Assembly (NCBI GenBank): GCA_028712915.1
Contig: JAQTPJ010000011.1
Span: 1 to 13,431 of the forward strand
Source: Candidatus Omnitrophota bacterium
Lineage (GTDB): Bacteria > Omnitrophota > Gorgyraeia > Velamenicoccales > JABMQK01
Direction of reading: 5' to 3'
Length of the DNA stretch: 13,431 nt
Below are positions 7,803 through 13,431 of the stretch, piece by piece. Position numbers and translations under genes: made by a program. Positions within the stretch are counted from its first letter, which is position 1. Every line of letters starts with the position of its first letter. The notes below the pieces were generated by a model. That model had not been told where the DNA came from. It saw only the letters and a program-made list of their open reading frames with translations, and searched no databases.

Positions 7803-8168
7803 TTATTTACGGACGAGCGTTCTAGCCTTAACCCTTTTTGCCTTAAAAAACTTTTTTGTGAAACTAATCGCCTTTTTAGCATCGAACATCAGGCAGGAAA
7901 AAACATTTATATAGGCGCTGTTCTTTGATTCGGAAAAATGGCCTGTTATAGAGCTCGTCTCGATAAACTGTAGAAGCGAATACCCTGACGTCTTAGCGCA
8001 GTCATGCCCAAAGTGGGGGGTAAGAGTATTGCCGAATTTCTTCATTTTTAATAACTTGCACATTTTAGTAACGAAACTTTTGAGCGCGCTCCTTGATCTA
8101 ATAACCTTTGGGTCGCAACCATAAAGATCCAATATGACTTCCATTCCGTATTTCTCTTCTCTTATCAT
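7803..8168 (-). CDS. SpeD-like pyruvoyl-dependent decarboxylase (AdoMet decarboxylase family)
   Basis: 121 residues, the size of a bacterial class 1b S-adenosylmethionine decarboxylase proenzyme. GMEVILDLYGCDP near the start matches the SpeD opening, and SAYINVFSC followed by a KKAISF-type helix matches its second half. Aligning the loop ETSSITGHFSES to the usual ESHxxIHTWPE keeps the key processing residues at identical spacing: S72 (the serine that becomes pyruvoyl), H77 (+5) and C92 (+20), equivalent to S63, H68 and C83 of the Thermotoga enzyme. The Glu before the serine, the His after it and the TWPE segment are replaced. Self-cleavage would fall between T71 and S72. SpeD homologues with altered loops include enzymes reported to decarboxylate arginine or ornithine instead of AdoMet, so the substrate is uncertain. 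No spermidine synthase gene is adjacent. The ATG at 8168 is preceded by AAGGAG at long spacing; an ATG at 8144 is an alternative start. Confidence 0.8.
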   Translation of the reverse strand: MIREEKYGMEVILDLYGCDPKVIRSRSALKSFVTKMCKLLKMKKFGNTLTPHFGHDCAKTSGYSLLQFIETSSITGHFSESKNSAYINVFSCLMFDAKKAISFTKKFFKAKRVKARTLVRK

Positions 8169-8217
8169 CTCTTATTCCCTCTCCTTAATTATCTATAGTC
8201 TTTGTATTGCTGTCTTG

Positions 8218-8517
8218 TTAATAAAATGGATGTGTTTCACCCTTTATCTTAGGTATAATAGCCGGTATTCCTATTATTGCGTCTATTGGAACATTCTTGG
8301 GTAAGAAAAACTGCTTAAAAATCTGAATTGCCTTATAGGGATGGAGTTTTGCTCTTAGAAGATATGCCTTTGTAGCCTTTGTTGCGGCGACAGGGGTATC
8401 TTTAGCCATCTTGAGAACATCAAAGCCTCTAGAACTCTGCGGCTCAAGAGAAAGGTAAGCGCCTGAATAGCAGGCACCGTCTTTTATATTCGAAAAACCT
8501 TCTTTTTGGTTTCCCAT
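8218..8517 (-). CDS. Conserved-looking hypothetical protein, family not recognised
   Basis: 99 residues, basic, with no signal peptide or clear membrane span. I do not recognise the family. The first half contains NIKDGACYSGAYLSLEP and KDTPVAATKATKAYLLRAK; the second half has an amphipathic KAIQIFKQFFLPKN helix followed by a hydrophobic IDAIIGIPAIIPKI strand-like stretch. The segment AYLL...KAIxxFKxFFxxKxV loosely resembles the C-terminal AYIN...KAIxxTKxFFxxKxV of the SpeD-like protein encoded next, which may be chance or a distant paralogy. Support for being real comes from a strong promoter 31 bases upstream, a purine-rich GGGGGA directly before the ATG, and its position as first gene of the operon with the SpeD-like, lipoprotein and HD-GYP genes. 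The gap to the next gene is 49 bases. Confidence 0.6.
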   Translation of the reverse strand: MGNQKEGFSNIKDGACYSGAYLSLEPQSSRGFDVLKMAKDTPVAATKATKAYLLRAKLHPYKAIQIFKQFFLPKNVPIDAIIGIPAIIPKIKGETHPFY

Positions 8518-8547
8518 TCCCCCTTTGTTTTCCTTTCTAATAATTTT

Positions 8548-8575
8548 ATTGTAATAAATTCTGGGTGAATGTCAA
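8548..8575 (-). promoter_or_regulatory. Sigma70-type promoter for the hypothetical/SpeD-like/HD-GYP operon
   Basis: On the minus strand TTGACA (8575-8570) is followed by a 16-base spacer and TACAAT (8553-8548), one mismatch from TATAAT. The predicted start near 8541 gives a leader of about 24 bases to the ATG at 8517. It sits in the AT-rich 165-base gap after dtd, and marks a new transcription unit. Confidence 0.7.
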
Positions 8576-8682
8576 TAGAATTTATTTAATTCTTGGAAAA
8601 AGTAATATATTATTTAAGAGAGCAAAACAACATTTTTATCTTTTTGCTAATCCGACGAGAAAATATACCCCTAAGATAAATC

Positions 8683-9129
8683 TTAATCCCTATCAGTTTC
8701 GAAAATAAATGTAGCCGGCCCGTCATTAACTAATTCTAATTGCATATACTCTCTGAATTTGCCACATTCTACCTTTACCCCTTTGTTTCTTAAACTGGCT
8801 ATAAATTGGTTATATATGCTTTCTGCCTTATCCGGTGAAGCTGCCCGTGTAAAAGAAGGCCTTCTGCCTTTGTCTAAATCCGCTAAAAGCGTAAATTGAG
8901 AAACAACCAGCAATTCGCCATTAACATCCCTAACAGATAAATTTATCTTGCCTTTATCATCCTCAAAAATACGCAGATTACAGATTTTATCTGCCGCTAT
9001 ATCTATATCTTTATCTGTATCGCTATGGGATATGCCTGTCAAAAGAACTAAGCCTTTTTGTATCCCGGCTATCGTCTCGCCCTTTATCTTAACGGATGCG
9101 CTATTTACTCTCTGGGCTACTATTTTCAC
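8683..9129 (-). CDS. dtd: D-aminoacyl-tRNA deacylase (DTD)
   Basis: 148 residues, the normal DTD length. The enzyme removes D-amino acids (and glycine from mis-charged tRNA-Ala) from tRNA in the cytoplasm, a chiral proofreading step. Both signature motifs that form the cross-subunit active site of the homodimer are present: SQFTL (about 77-81) and NDGPAT (about 135-140). The start is a GTG at 9127-9129 giving MKIVAQRVNSASV, which aligns exactly with the family N-terminus; no in-frame ATG fits. The start lies inside the yqeY gene, overlapping its end by 29 bases, with only a weak GGCG ribosome-binding site, so translation is probably coupled to yqeY. It is the last gene of its operon; no strong terminator is visible downstream. 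Confidence 0.94.
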   Translation of the reverse strand: MKIVAQRVNSASVKIKGETIAGIQKGLVLLTGISHSDTDKDIDIAADKICNLRIFEDDKGKINLSVRDVNGELLVVSQFTLLADLDKGRRPSFTRAASPDKAESIYNQFIASLRNKGVKVECGKFREYMQLELVNDGPATFIFETDRD

Positions 9130-9574
9130 TTTTCGCCAACTTTGCCCTTACTAAATCGCTGACAAGTTTATTGTCGGCTCTTCCTGCCGTCTTCGAAGAC
9201 ACTTCCTTCATTACCTTGCCCATATCTTTCATGCCGGCGGCAGACACGCTGCTTATCGCTTCATTGATAATTTTCTCTAATTCCTCTTTGGATAATTCCT
9301 CCGGCAGGTATGCCTTCAAGATATTTAATTCGCCCTGTTCTTTATCTGCTAAATCCAGCCTATTGCCGGCCTTGAAATTATCGATAGAGTCAAGCCTTTG
9401 TTTTATCTGCTTCTTGATAACGGTTATAACATCGCTATCTTCGAGTTTGTCTTTCTTTTTATCGATAGCTACGTTTTTAAGCTGAGAGCGCAGGAAGCTC
9501 AAAGTAGAAACTCTAAGCGCATCTTTTTTCTTCATGGCATCCTTAAAATCTTCAAATATTTTATCCTCTAACAT
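9101..9574 (-). CDS. yqeY: GatB/YqeY domain protein
   Basis: 157 residues, the usual length for a stand-alone YqeY protein. It resembles the C-terminal tail domain of GatB, the subunit of tRNA-dependent amidotransferase, and YqeY proteins are thought to bind tRNA; their exact role is not settled. Visible family features are FEDFKDAMKKKDALRVSTLS at the start, a central IKKQIKQRLDSIDNF region, LKAYLPEELSKEELEKII and the final GMKDMGKVMKEV ... GRADNKLVSDLVR. The start at 9574 is set by a perfect AAGGAGG six bases upstream (9587-9581); an earlier in-frame ATG at 9604 would read through that site and place the start inside uppP. It lies 16 bases after uppP and overlaps dtd by 29 bases. Confidence 0.92.
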   Translation of the reverse strand: MLEDKIFEDFKDAMKKKDALRVSTLSFLRSQLKNVAIDKKKDKLEDSDVITVIKKQIKQRLDSIDNFKAGNRLDLADKEQGELNILKAYLPEELSKEELEKIINEAISSVSAAGMKDMGKVMKEVSSKTAGRADNKLVSDLVRAKLAKSENSSPESK

Positions 9575-9580
9575 TCCATT

Positions 9581-9587
9581 CCTCCTT
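9581..9587 (-). promoter_or_regulatory. Strong Shine-Dalgarno site deciding the yqeY start
   Basis: AAGGAGG on the minus strand, six bases before the ATG at 9574. It is the longest anti-16S match noticed in the window and fixes the start ten codons inside the longest possible reading frame. Confidence 0.85.
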
Positions 9588-9590
9588 AAA

Positions 9591-10427
9591 TTATAAAACA
9601 CCACTCATCTTAAGCACTAAGATAATTACACCCAACAGAAAACAATAATAAGAAAATTTATAAAATCCTCTTTTCCTTCTTAAGATAAAACTCAAAAGGT
9701 AAAGCGCCGCCAAACCGCTTAAGAAAGAAAATATAAAACCGCTGCTTAAATATAAAAACGGGAAATTCTGTGCAACTCCCTGCGTATCTTGTAATTTCAA
9801 AATGAACGCGCCTATAATTACCGGGATAGCGGCAAGGAAAGAAAACCTAAAAGCGCTCTCTTTATCCATATTAAAAAACAAAAGAAGCGAAATGGTAATT
9901 CCCGAGCGGGAAATTCCGGGAATGATTGCTACCGCCTGGATTAAACCTAAGAATATGGCGTCCCTTATTGTAAGGTGCCTTAAATAACGCTGCCCGGAAT
10001 CAAGCCCTTTGGTAGAAAAAAGGATATAGCTCATTATAAACATTGAAACTAAAACAGTATTTACGGATTCAAACTGGCTCTCGAAAAAATCCTTGCCCCA
10101 TACGGCGATAAATCCGGTAATAGCGCCAACCACTATTATATAAACGCACAGCCTAATTTTATCGTCATAGCGCCAGATATAAAATAATTTCCCGCGGAAT
10201 AAAATATCATATATGGCAGTTATGAACTTGGACAATAAAATCAAAATGTCTCTGCCAAAGAATACCAGCAATGCGCAAACTGTGCCTAAATGCAAAACCA
10301 CGTCGAGGAAAACAACATCTTTGCTTATCCCCAGGATATTCTGCAATATAACCAAATGCCCGGAACTGCTTACGGGTAAAAACTCGGTGACCCCCTGGAC
10401 TATTCCTAAGAGAATAAATTTAAACAT
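9591..10427 (-). CDS. uppP: Undecaprenyl-diphosphate phosphatase UppP/BacA
   Basis: 278 residues, a polytopic inner-membrane protein of normal length. It dephosphorylates undecaprenyl pyrophosphate to regenerate the lipid carrier for peptidoglycan and other envelope polymers; its overexpression gives bacitracin resistance in other bacteria. Signature motifs are present: GVTEFLPVSSSGHL near residues 13-26, containing the catalytic glutamate and the SSSGH segment, and GISRSGITISLLL (about 172-184) with the catalytic arginine. Around seven or eight hydrophobic segments alternate with short loops. A TTG two codons upstream (10433) is possible, but GGGAG lies nine bases before the ATG at 10427 and too close to the TTG, so the ATG is chosen. 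It overlaps the end of the GGDEF gene by 8 bases, which suggests translational coupling, and is followed by yqeY after 16 bases. Confidence 0.95.
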   Translation of the reverse strand: MFKFILLGIVQGVTEFLPVSSSGHLVILQNILGISKDVVFLDVVLHLGTVCALLVFFGRDILILLSKFITAIYDILFRGKLFYIWRYDDKIRLCVYIIVVGAITGFIAVWGKDFFESQFESVNTVLVSMFIMSYILFSTKGLDSGQRYLRHLTIRDAIFLGLIQAVAIIPGISRSGITISLLLFFNMDKESAFRFSFLAAIPVIIGAFILKLQDTQGVAQNFPFLYLSSGFIFSFLSGLAALYLLSFILRRKRGFYKFSYYCFLLGVIILVLKMSGVL

Positions 10428-11604
10428 TGCCAACCACTCCCTGCAATTTCAACATATTCATAACATCTTCCTCTTTAACCAAACCCATCTTTATAAGTGT
10501 CTGGCCTAAATTCTGGCCGGTGCGCCAATGTTTAACCAAAGCCTCCTCCAGGGATTCCTTCTTGATGAGATTTGACTCAAGCAGCAGTTGGCCGAGAGGA
10601 ATCTTGGCATCTGATTTTTTCCGGGGCTTACCCTTGGGTATGATTTTATCCGGCTCTTTCAGCCTTGTCTTTTCCCCTCTGTTCTCAACGCGGCGGTCTT
10701 TCAAGAACTTGCTTCCACAAATACTCTTTAGGTGGTTCTTTATCTCCGAGGCTATTTCGCTTAATTCCACAAGGCTGTTAACTTTGGTGCTGCTATTGTC
10801 TATCAAGGCGATAGAAATGCTCATAAGCGGGACTTTAGATAATTTATTTTGCCTATCGCGCACTTCTATAAAACCCTTCTGGCGGTCGTCTTTGGAATAA
10901 TGATAAGGTATTAGCCTGTCAAACTCGCGTATAATCTCTCCGGCTATGGCTTCTTCCTTGTCCGGGGTTGTAATAAACACAAAGTCATCCCCGCCGACAT
11001 GGCCTACGAAATCAGCGGGATTGCCGTATGTTTTAATCGTGCGCGAGATTATCTGCGAAGTCTGAATTATTACCACATCCCCCTTTAGATAGCCATAGTA
11101 ATCATTAAAATACTTAAATCTATCTATATCTACGTAGCCAAAAGAAAATTCCTGGTTTGCCTGAAAAATCTTTTTCAGGACTATCTCTATCGCCCTGTTG
11201 CCCGGCAGCCTTGTAAGCGCGTTGGCAAAAAATTGATGCGTTGCCCTGCGCACGGCCATCTCGATGCGCACCTGCAAATCTATGGGGTCAGGCGGCTTTA
11301 CAATATAATCATCTATACCCTGCTCTATTTCCAATAAATCTTTCCTTATTTGCTTTCGGTCAATTAAGACGATTACCGGAATATAGGCTGTCAAGAAATC
11401 CTCTTTTATAACCTTAGACACATCTAACCCATCTTTATGTGAAAGATTTTTATCGATGAGTATCAAATCAGGGGAAACCTCTTTTATCGCGGACAATGTC
11501 TCCTCTGCGCTTCTTGCAATAGCCACTTCATACCTGAAAGACTTAAGCAGCATATGGAGTATTTCCAATAAAGCTTCTTCTTTTTCTGCCAACAGTATTT
11601 TCAT
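10420..11604 (-). CDS. REC-GGDEF-MshEN regulator, probable diguanylate cyclase with c-di-GMP-binding tail
   Basis: 394 residues in three parts. Residues 1-119 are a receiver domain with phosphoacceptor D51 and conserved K103, but the usual acidic pair reads E-K and the switch Thr/Ser position is Ile, so phosphorylation is uncertain. Residues about 125-290 are a GGDEF domain with VDIDRFKYFNDYYG and signature GGDDF (204-208), a conservative change from GGDEF; the product-inhibition RxxD motif reads NPAD (195-198), lacking Arg. A basic, lysine-rich linker (about 290-332) leads to residues 333-394, which carry two LGxxL-type repeats (PLGQLLLESNLI and LGQTLIKMGLV), matching the MshEN fold found at the start of type II secretion/pilus ATPases, a known c-di-GMP binder. 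The predicted role is making c-di-GMP and possibly sensing it. A TTG at 11613 is an alternative start; ATG 11604 has the better-spaced GAGG. It heads the operon with uppP. Confidence 0.85.
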   Translation of the reverse strand: MKILLAEKEEALLEILHMLLKSFRYEVAIARSAEETLSAIKEVSPDLILIDKNLSHKDGLDVSKVIKEDFLTAYIPVIVLIDRKQIRKDLLEIEQGIDDYIVKPPDPIDLQVRIEMAVRRATHQFFANALTRLPGNRAIEIVLKKIFQANQEFSFGYVDIDRFKYFNDYYGYLKGDVVIIQTSQIISRTIKTYGNPADFVGHVGGDDFVFITTPDKEEAIAGEIIREFDRLIPYHYSKDDRQKGFIEVRDRQNKLSKVPLMSISIALIDNSSTKVNSLVELSEIASEIKNHLKSICGSKFLKDRRVENRGEKTRLKEPDKIIPKGKPRKKSDAKIPLGQLLLESNLIKKESLEEALVKHWRTGQNLGQTLIKMGLVKEEDVMNMLKLQGVVGNV

Positions 11605-11648
11605 ATAAATCAACGCCTCACAATACCTATAGCCTAAATATTAATAAT

Positions 11649-11677
11649 AATTTAATACATATGGTTGTCTATTGCAA
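11649..11677 (-). promoter_or_regulatory. Candidate promoter for the GGDEF-uppP-yqeY-dtd operon
   Basis: On the minus strand TTGCAA (11677-11672), a 17-base spacer and TAAATT (11654-11649) give four of six matches in each box. The region is AT-rich and in the right place, about 45 bases before the ATG at 11604. Other weak combinations exist nearby, so this is only the best of several candidates. Confidence 0.35.
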
Positions 11678-11807
11678 CTAAAATATTCTTTAACTCAATA
11701 AAATAATTGGATTAACATTAAGGCGGAAATAACCAAAGGGCTATGGGGGATAACTTGGAAAGGCAAAGAAATGTAAAGACGGGCTGATTATTTGATACTC
11801 CGCGACC

Positions 11808-11835
11808 TAAAATCCGCGCCCTTTAGGGCGCGGAT
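11808..11835 (-). terminator. Possible intrinsic terminator within the palindromic repeat
   Basis: The 10-bp GC-rich hairpin (ATCCGCGCCC / GGGCGCGGAT, loop TAAA on the minus strand) is followed by four U residues, then AGG. It lies about 50 bases past the acyl-CoA synthetase stop and could end that transcript before the GGDEF operon. The U tract is short, so termination would be partial. Confidence 0.4.
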
Positions 11836-11884
11836 AGGTTGTGGCCGCTTGAGTATTCCGCCCGCGAAGGGCAACGACAAGGAA

Positions 11885-11904
11885 CCTCAGGCTTTAGCCC
11901 GAGG
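11885..11904 (-). repeat. Hairpin overlapping the acyl-CoA synthetase stop codon
   Basis: On the minus-strand RNA CCUCGGGC-UAAA-GCCUGAGG forms an 8-bp stem with one G-U pair. The UGA stop codon (11889-11887) lies in its 3' arm. It shares the loop and GGGC core with the hairpin at 11812-11835, marking both as members of one palindrome family. Confidence 0.6.
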
Positions 11905-13431
11905 GGACTCCATTTTACTATGCTCTTCCTCGATTAAAACGCGTTTTAGAATCTTGCCGGTTGTGTTCTTAGGCAGGCTTTGCTTAAACTCAATAGAACG
12001 GGGCACTTTATAATTTGCCAAATATTTTCTTAAATATAAAATCAACTCTCTTTCCGTAAGAGAACTACCTTCTTTCAAAACCACGAAACCCTTAGGCGTT
12101 TCTCCTTTATGGTAATCATAAACGCCTATCACCGCAGCCTCTCTTACGCCCGGATGCTGGCAAAGCAGGTCTTCAATCTCTCGCGGATAAACATTCAAAC
12201 CCCTTACGTTTACCATATCTTTCTTCCTGCCCACGATATAGATATATCCGTCGCTGTCCTTTTTACCTAAATCGCCGGTATATAACCATCCGTCTTTTAT
12301 AGCTTCGTTTGTAGAATTAACATCATTCAAATAGCCTTTCATAACATTAGGCCCTCTGACTAAAATCTCGCCTACTTCGCCGACGCCTAACACCTCTCCA
12401 TTTTTACCGGCTATCGCTACATCCACTCCCCTAAGAGGCAAGCCCACTGAACCTCCCCTATTTATACCTTTGCAAGGATTTAAAGATACTACCGGTGAAG
12501 CCTCTGTGAGGCCGTATCCTTCTAAAAGAGGGACCCTAAATCTTTTCTGAAATTTCTTCCATGTAGGCACCGGCAAAGCAGCCGCTCCGGAAATACACAA
12601 CCTAATTGGCAGAAGAAAACGCATAAGAAAAGAATCTATAATGCGAGGCAGCTTCACCTCATTTAAAATATTATATAAAGAAGGAATCCCCACAAAAACC
12701 CTGACCTTATTTTTAAGCATAGCCCTGATTGTCCTTTTAAAAGGACGAGCTGATTTCATTAATACAACTGATGCCCCGGCATAAAACGGCAGCAGCATAC
12801 AAACCGTAGCCGCAAAAGAATGAAATAACGGCAGAATACAGATTACGCTGTCTTTTTTTGTAGCCCTTATTACCTCTTTAGATGCCAATATATTGGAAAT
12901 CAAATTGCCGTGGGAAAGCATGGCGCCTTTGGGTCGGCCGGTCGTGCCAGAAGTATAAAGAATTACAGCGGTATCATCTTTTTTTATTTCTTCGCCGCTA
13001 AAAATCCTGGAAGGGTCATATATCCACTCGTATATGCTGGGGATATTTCTTTCTTCTTTTGAAGTCGTAAGTATATGTTTTAAGTTTATAAAGTTTTCTT
13101 TTATTTTATAAGCCATCTCCAGATAAGGCGAAGACGTGATCAAAACCAATGCCTTTGAATCCGAAATTATATGGCTAGCTTCCTCATATTTAAACATGTG
13201 GTTTACAGGAACCACTACCGCGCCCAATTTAACTATGGCGAAATAAGAAATAATGAAATGCGGAGAATTGTCCAGGAGCAAAGCGACCCTATCAGACTTA
13301 GCAACACCTAACTCCTTCAGGCCATGGGCTAACCTATCGGTAAATAAATTTAATTCACCGAAATTAATCTTTTTCTGGCCGAAAATTATTGCTGGTTTTA
13401 ATGGGTATTTAGAAGCTGATAAGGCGAGGAT
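11887..13431 (-). CDS. Acyl-CoA synthetase / long-chain fatty acid-CoA ligase (ANL superfamily), N-terminus cut by window edge
   Basis: 514 residues are visible and the frame is open to the right edge, so roughly ten N-terminal residues are missing; the TTG at 13281 is internal, since the upstream sequence (KYPLKPAIIFGQKKINFGEL and LGVAKSDRVALLLDNSP) is classic family sequence. The enzyme activates a carboxylic acid with ATP to an acyl-AMP and then a CoA thioester. Core motifs are present: AMP-binding YTSGTTGRPKGAMLSHGN, the GYGLTEASPVVS motif, GWLYTGDLGKKDSDGYIYIVG with the ATP-contacting Asp, the hinge GRKKDM with VRGLNVYPREIE, and PKNTTGKILKR with the C-terminal catalytic lysine. Resemblance is to FadD-type long-chain ligases, but the substrate is inferred. 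The last eight residues (MESPRAKA) are encoded by the palindromic repeat, so the C-terminus is extended compared with what the ancestral gene probably had. Confidence 0.92.
   Translation of the reverse strand: MLALSASKYPLKPAIIFGQKKINFGELNLFTDRLAHGLKELGVAKSDRVALLLDNSPHFIISYFAIVKLGAVVVPVNHMFKYEEASHIISDSKALVLITSSPYLEMAYKIKENFINLKHILTTSKEERNIPSIYEWIYDPSRIFSGEEIKKDDTAVILYTSGTTGRPKGAMLSHGNLISNILASKEVIRATKKDSVICILPLFHSFAATVCMLLPFYAGASVVLMKSARPFKRTIRAMLKNKVRVFVGIPSLYNILNEVKLPRIIDSFLMRFLLPIRLCISGAAALPVPTWKKFQKRFRVPLLEGYGLTEASPVVSLNPCKGINRGGSVGLPLRGVDVAIAGKNGEVLGVGEVGEILVRGPNVMKGYLNDVNSTNEAIKDGWLYTGDLGKKDSDGYIYIVGRKKDMVNVRGLNVYPREIEDLLCQHPGVREAAVIGVYDYHKGETPKGFVVLKEGSSLTERELILYLRKYLANYKVPRSIEFKQSLPKNTTGKILKRVLIEEEHSKMESPRAKA

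Larger units (their letters stand above)
11795..11910. repeat. REP/BIME-like palindromic repeat element
   Basis: About 116 bases of GC-rich sequence, unlike the AT-rich DNA on either side, built from palindromes: a 10-bp perfect stem with TTTA loop at 11812-11835, a short GCCC/GGGC stem with 5-base loop at 11860-11872, and an 8-bp stem (one G-U on the minus-strand RNA) also with TTTA loop at 11885-11904. The related motifs GGAGT/GGAATACTC recur at the edges and middle (about 11795-11803, 11851-11860 and 11905-11910). This is the layout of clustered repetitive extragenic palindromes mobilised by REP-associated Y1 transposases (RAYTs). No transposase is in the window and no second copy is present here, so repetitiveness in the genome is inferred. 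The element covers the last codons and stop of the acyl-CoA synthetase gene. Confidence 0.6.

Noticed and set aside
7688..7882. A 64-codon minus-strand frame between the lipoprotein and SpeD-like genes.
   Set aside because: It overlaps both genes in another frame, has no signal or motif, and both overlapped genes show recognisable features.
8671..8685. Palindrome TAAGAT-AA-ATCTTA over the dtd stop codon.
   Set aside because: AT-rich, short, with a two-base loop and no U run; not credible as a terminator or operator from this sequence alone.
11730..11796. A block on the plus strand with GGAAAGGCAAAG and ACGGGCTGA, reminiscent of the c-di-GMP-I (GEMM) riboswitch core, next to a GGDEF gene.
   Set aside because: The two conserved arms are collapsed, no proper P1 hairpins can be drawn, and it would be on the strand opposite to every gene nearby. 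A covariance-model scan against the GEMM family giving a significant hit would revive it.
11887..13281. Full-length acyl-CoA synthetase starting at the TTG at 13281.
   Set aside because: The frame continues upstream to the window edge with clear family sequence, so the gene is truncated by the window and the TTG is an internal Leu codon.

Overview
The window reads as a gene-dense stretch of a diderm bacterium, with every recognisable gene on the minus strand. It pairs an outer-membrane lipoprotein release system (LolC/LolD) with the McsA/McsB/ClpC protein-arginine phosphorylation set best known from Firmicutes. It also has REP-like palindromes, short lipoproteins with a coiled coil, and moderate-to-low GC. 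This combination suggests an uncultured lineage such as Omnitrophota; that placement is an inference from gene style and order, not from a marker gene.

Reading along the minus strand (high to low coordinates). (1) 13431-11887: an acyl-CoA synthetase of the ANL superfamily, cut at its N-terminus by the window edge. A REP-like palindromic repeat (about 11795-11910) overlaps its 3' end and supplies its last residues and stop codon. (2) 11604-8683: a compact operon encoding a REC-GGDEF-MshEN regulator, UppP (undecaprenyl-PP phosphatase), a YqeY/GatB-like protein and D-aminoacyl-tRNA deacylase. (3) 8517-6151: a second unit behind a good sigma70-type promoter. It encodes a 99-residue protein of unknown family, a small SpeD-like pyruvoyl decarboxylase homologue with an altered active-site loop, a coiled-coil lipoprotein, and a PAS-PAS-HD-GYP cyclic-di-GMP phosphodiesterase. 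(4) 6025-1: behind an exact-consensus TTGACA-17-TATAAT promoter, lysS-lolC-lolD-ilvE-mcsA-mcsB-clpC in very tight succession, with clpC running out of the window after 25 codons.

Three themes recur. One is cyclic-di-GMP signalling: a GGDEF protein with an apparent c-di-GMP-binding MshEN tail in one operon, and an HD-GYP hydrolase in the next. Another is envelope biogenesis: UppP, LolCD and a lipoprotein. The third is protein and translation quality control: Dtd, YqeY, LysRS, and McsAB with ClpC. The points most worth a second look are the SpeD-like protein and its unknown partner, the diguanylate cyclase fused to a probable product-sensing domain, the lysS promoter that implies a leaderless mRNA and a corrected start, and the mobile palindromic repeat that has become part of a coding sequence. 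No tRNA, rRNA, CRISPR array, transposase gene or phage gene was seen.
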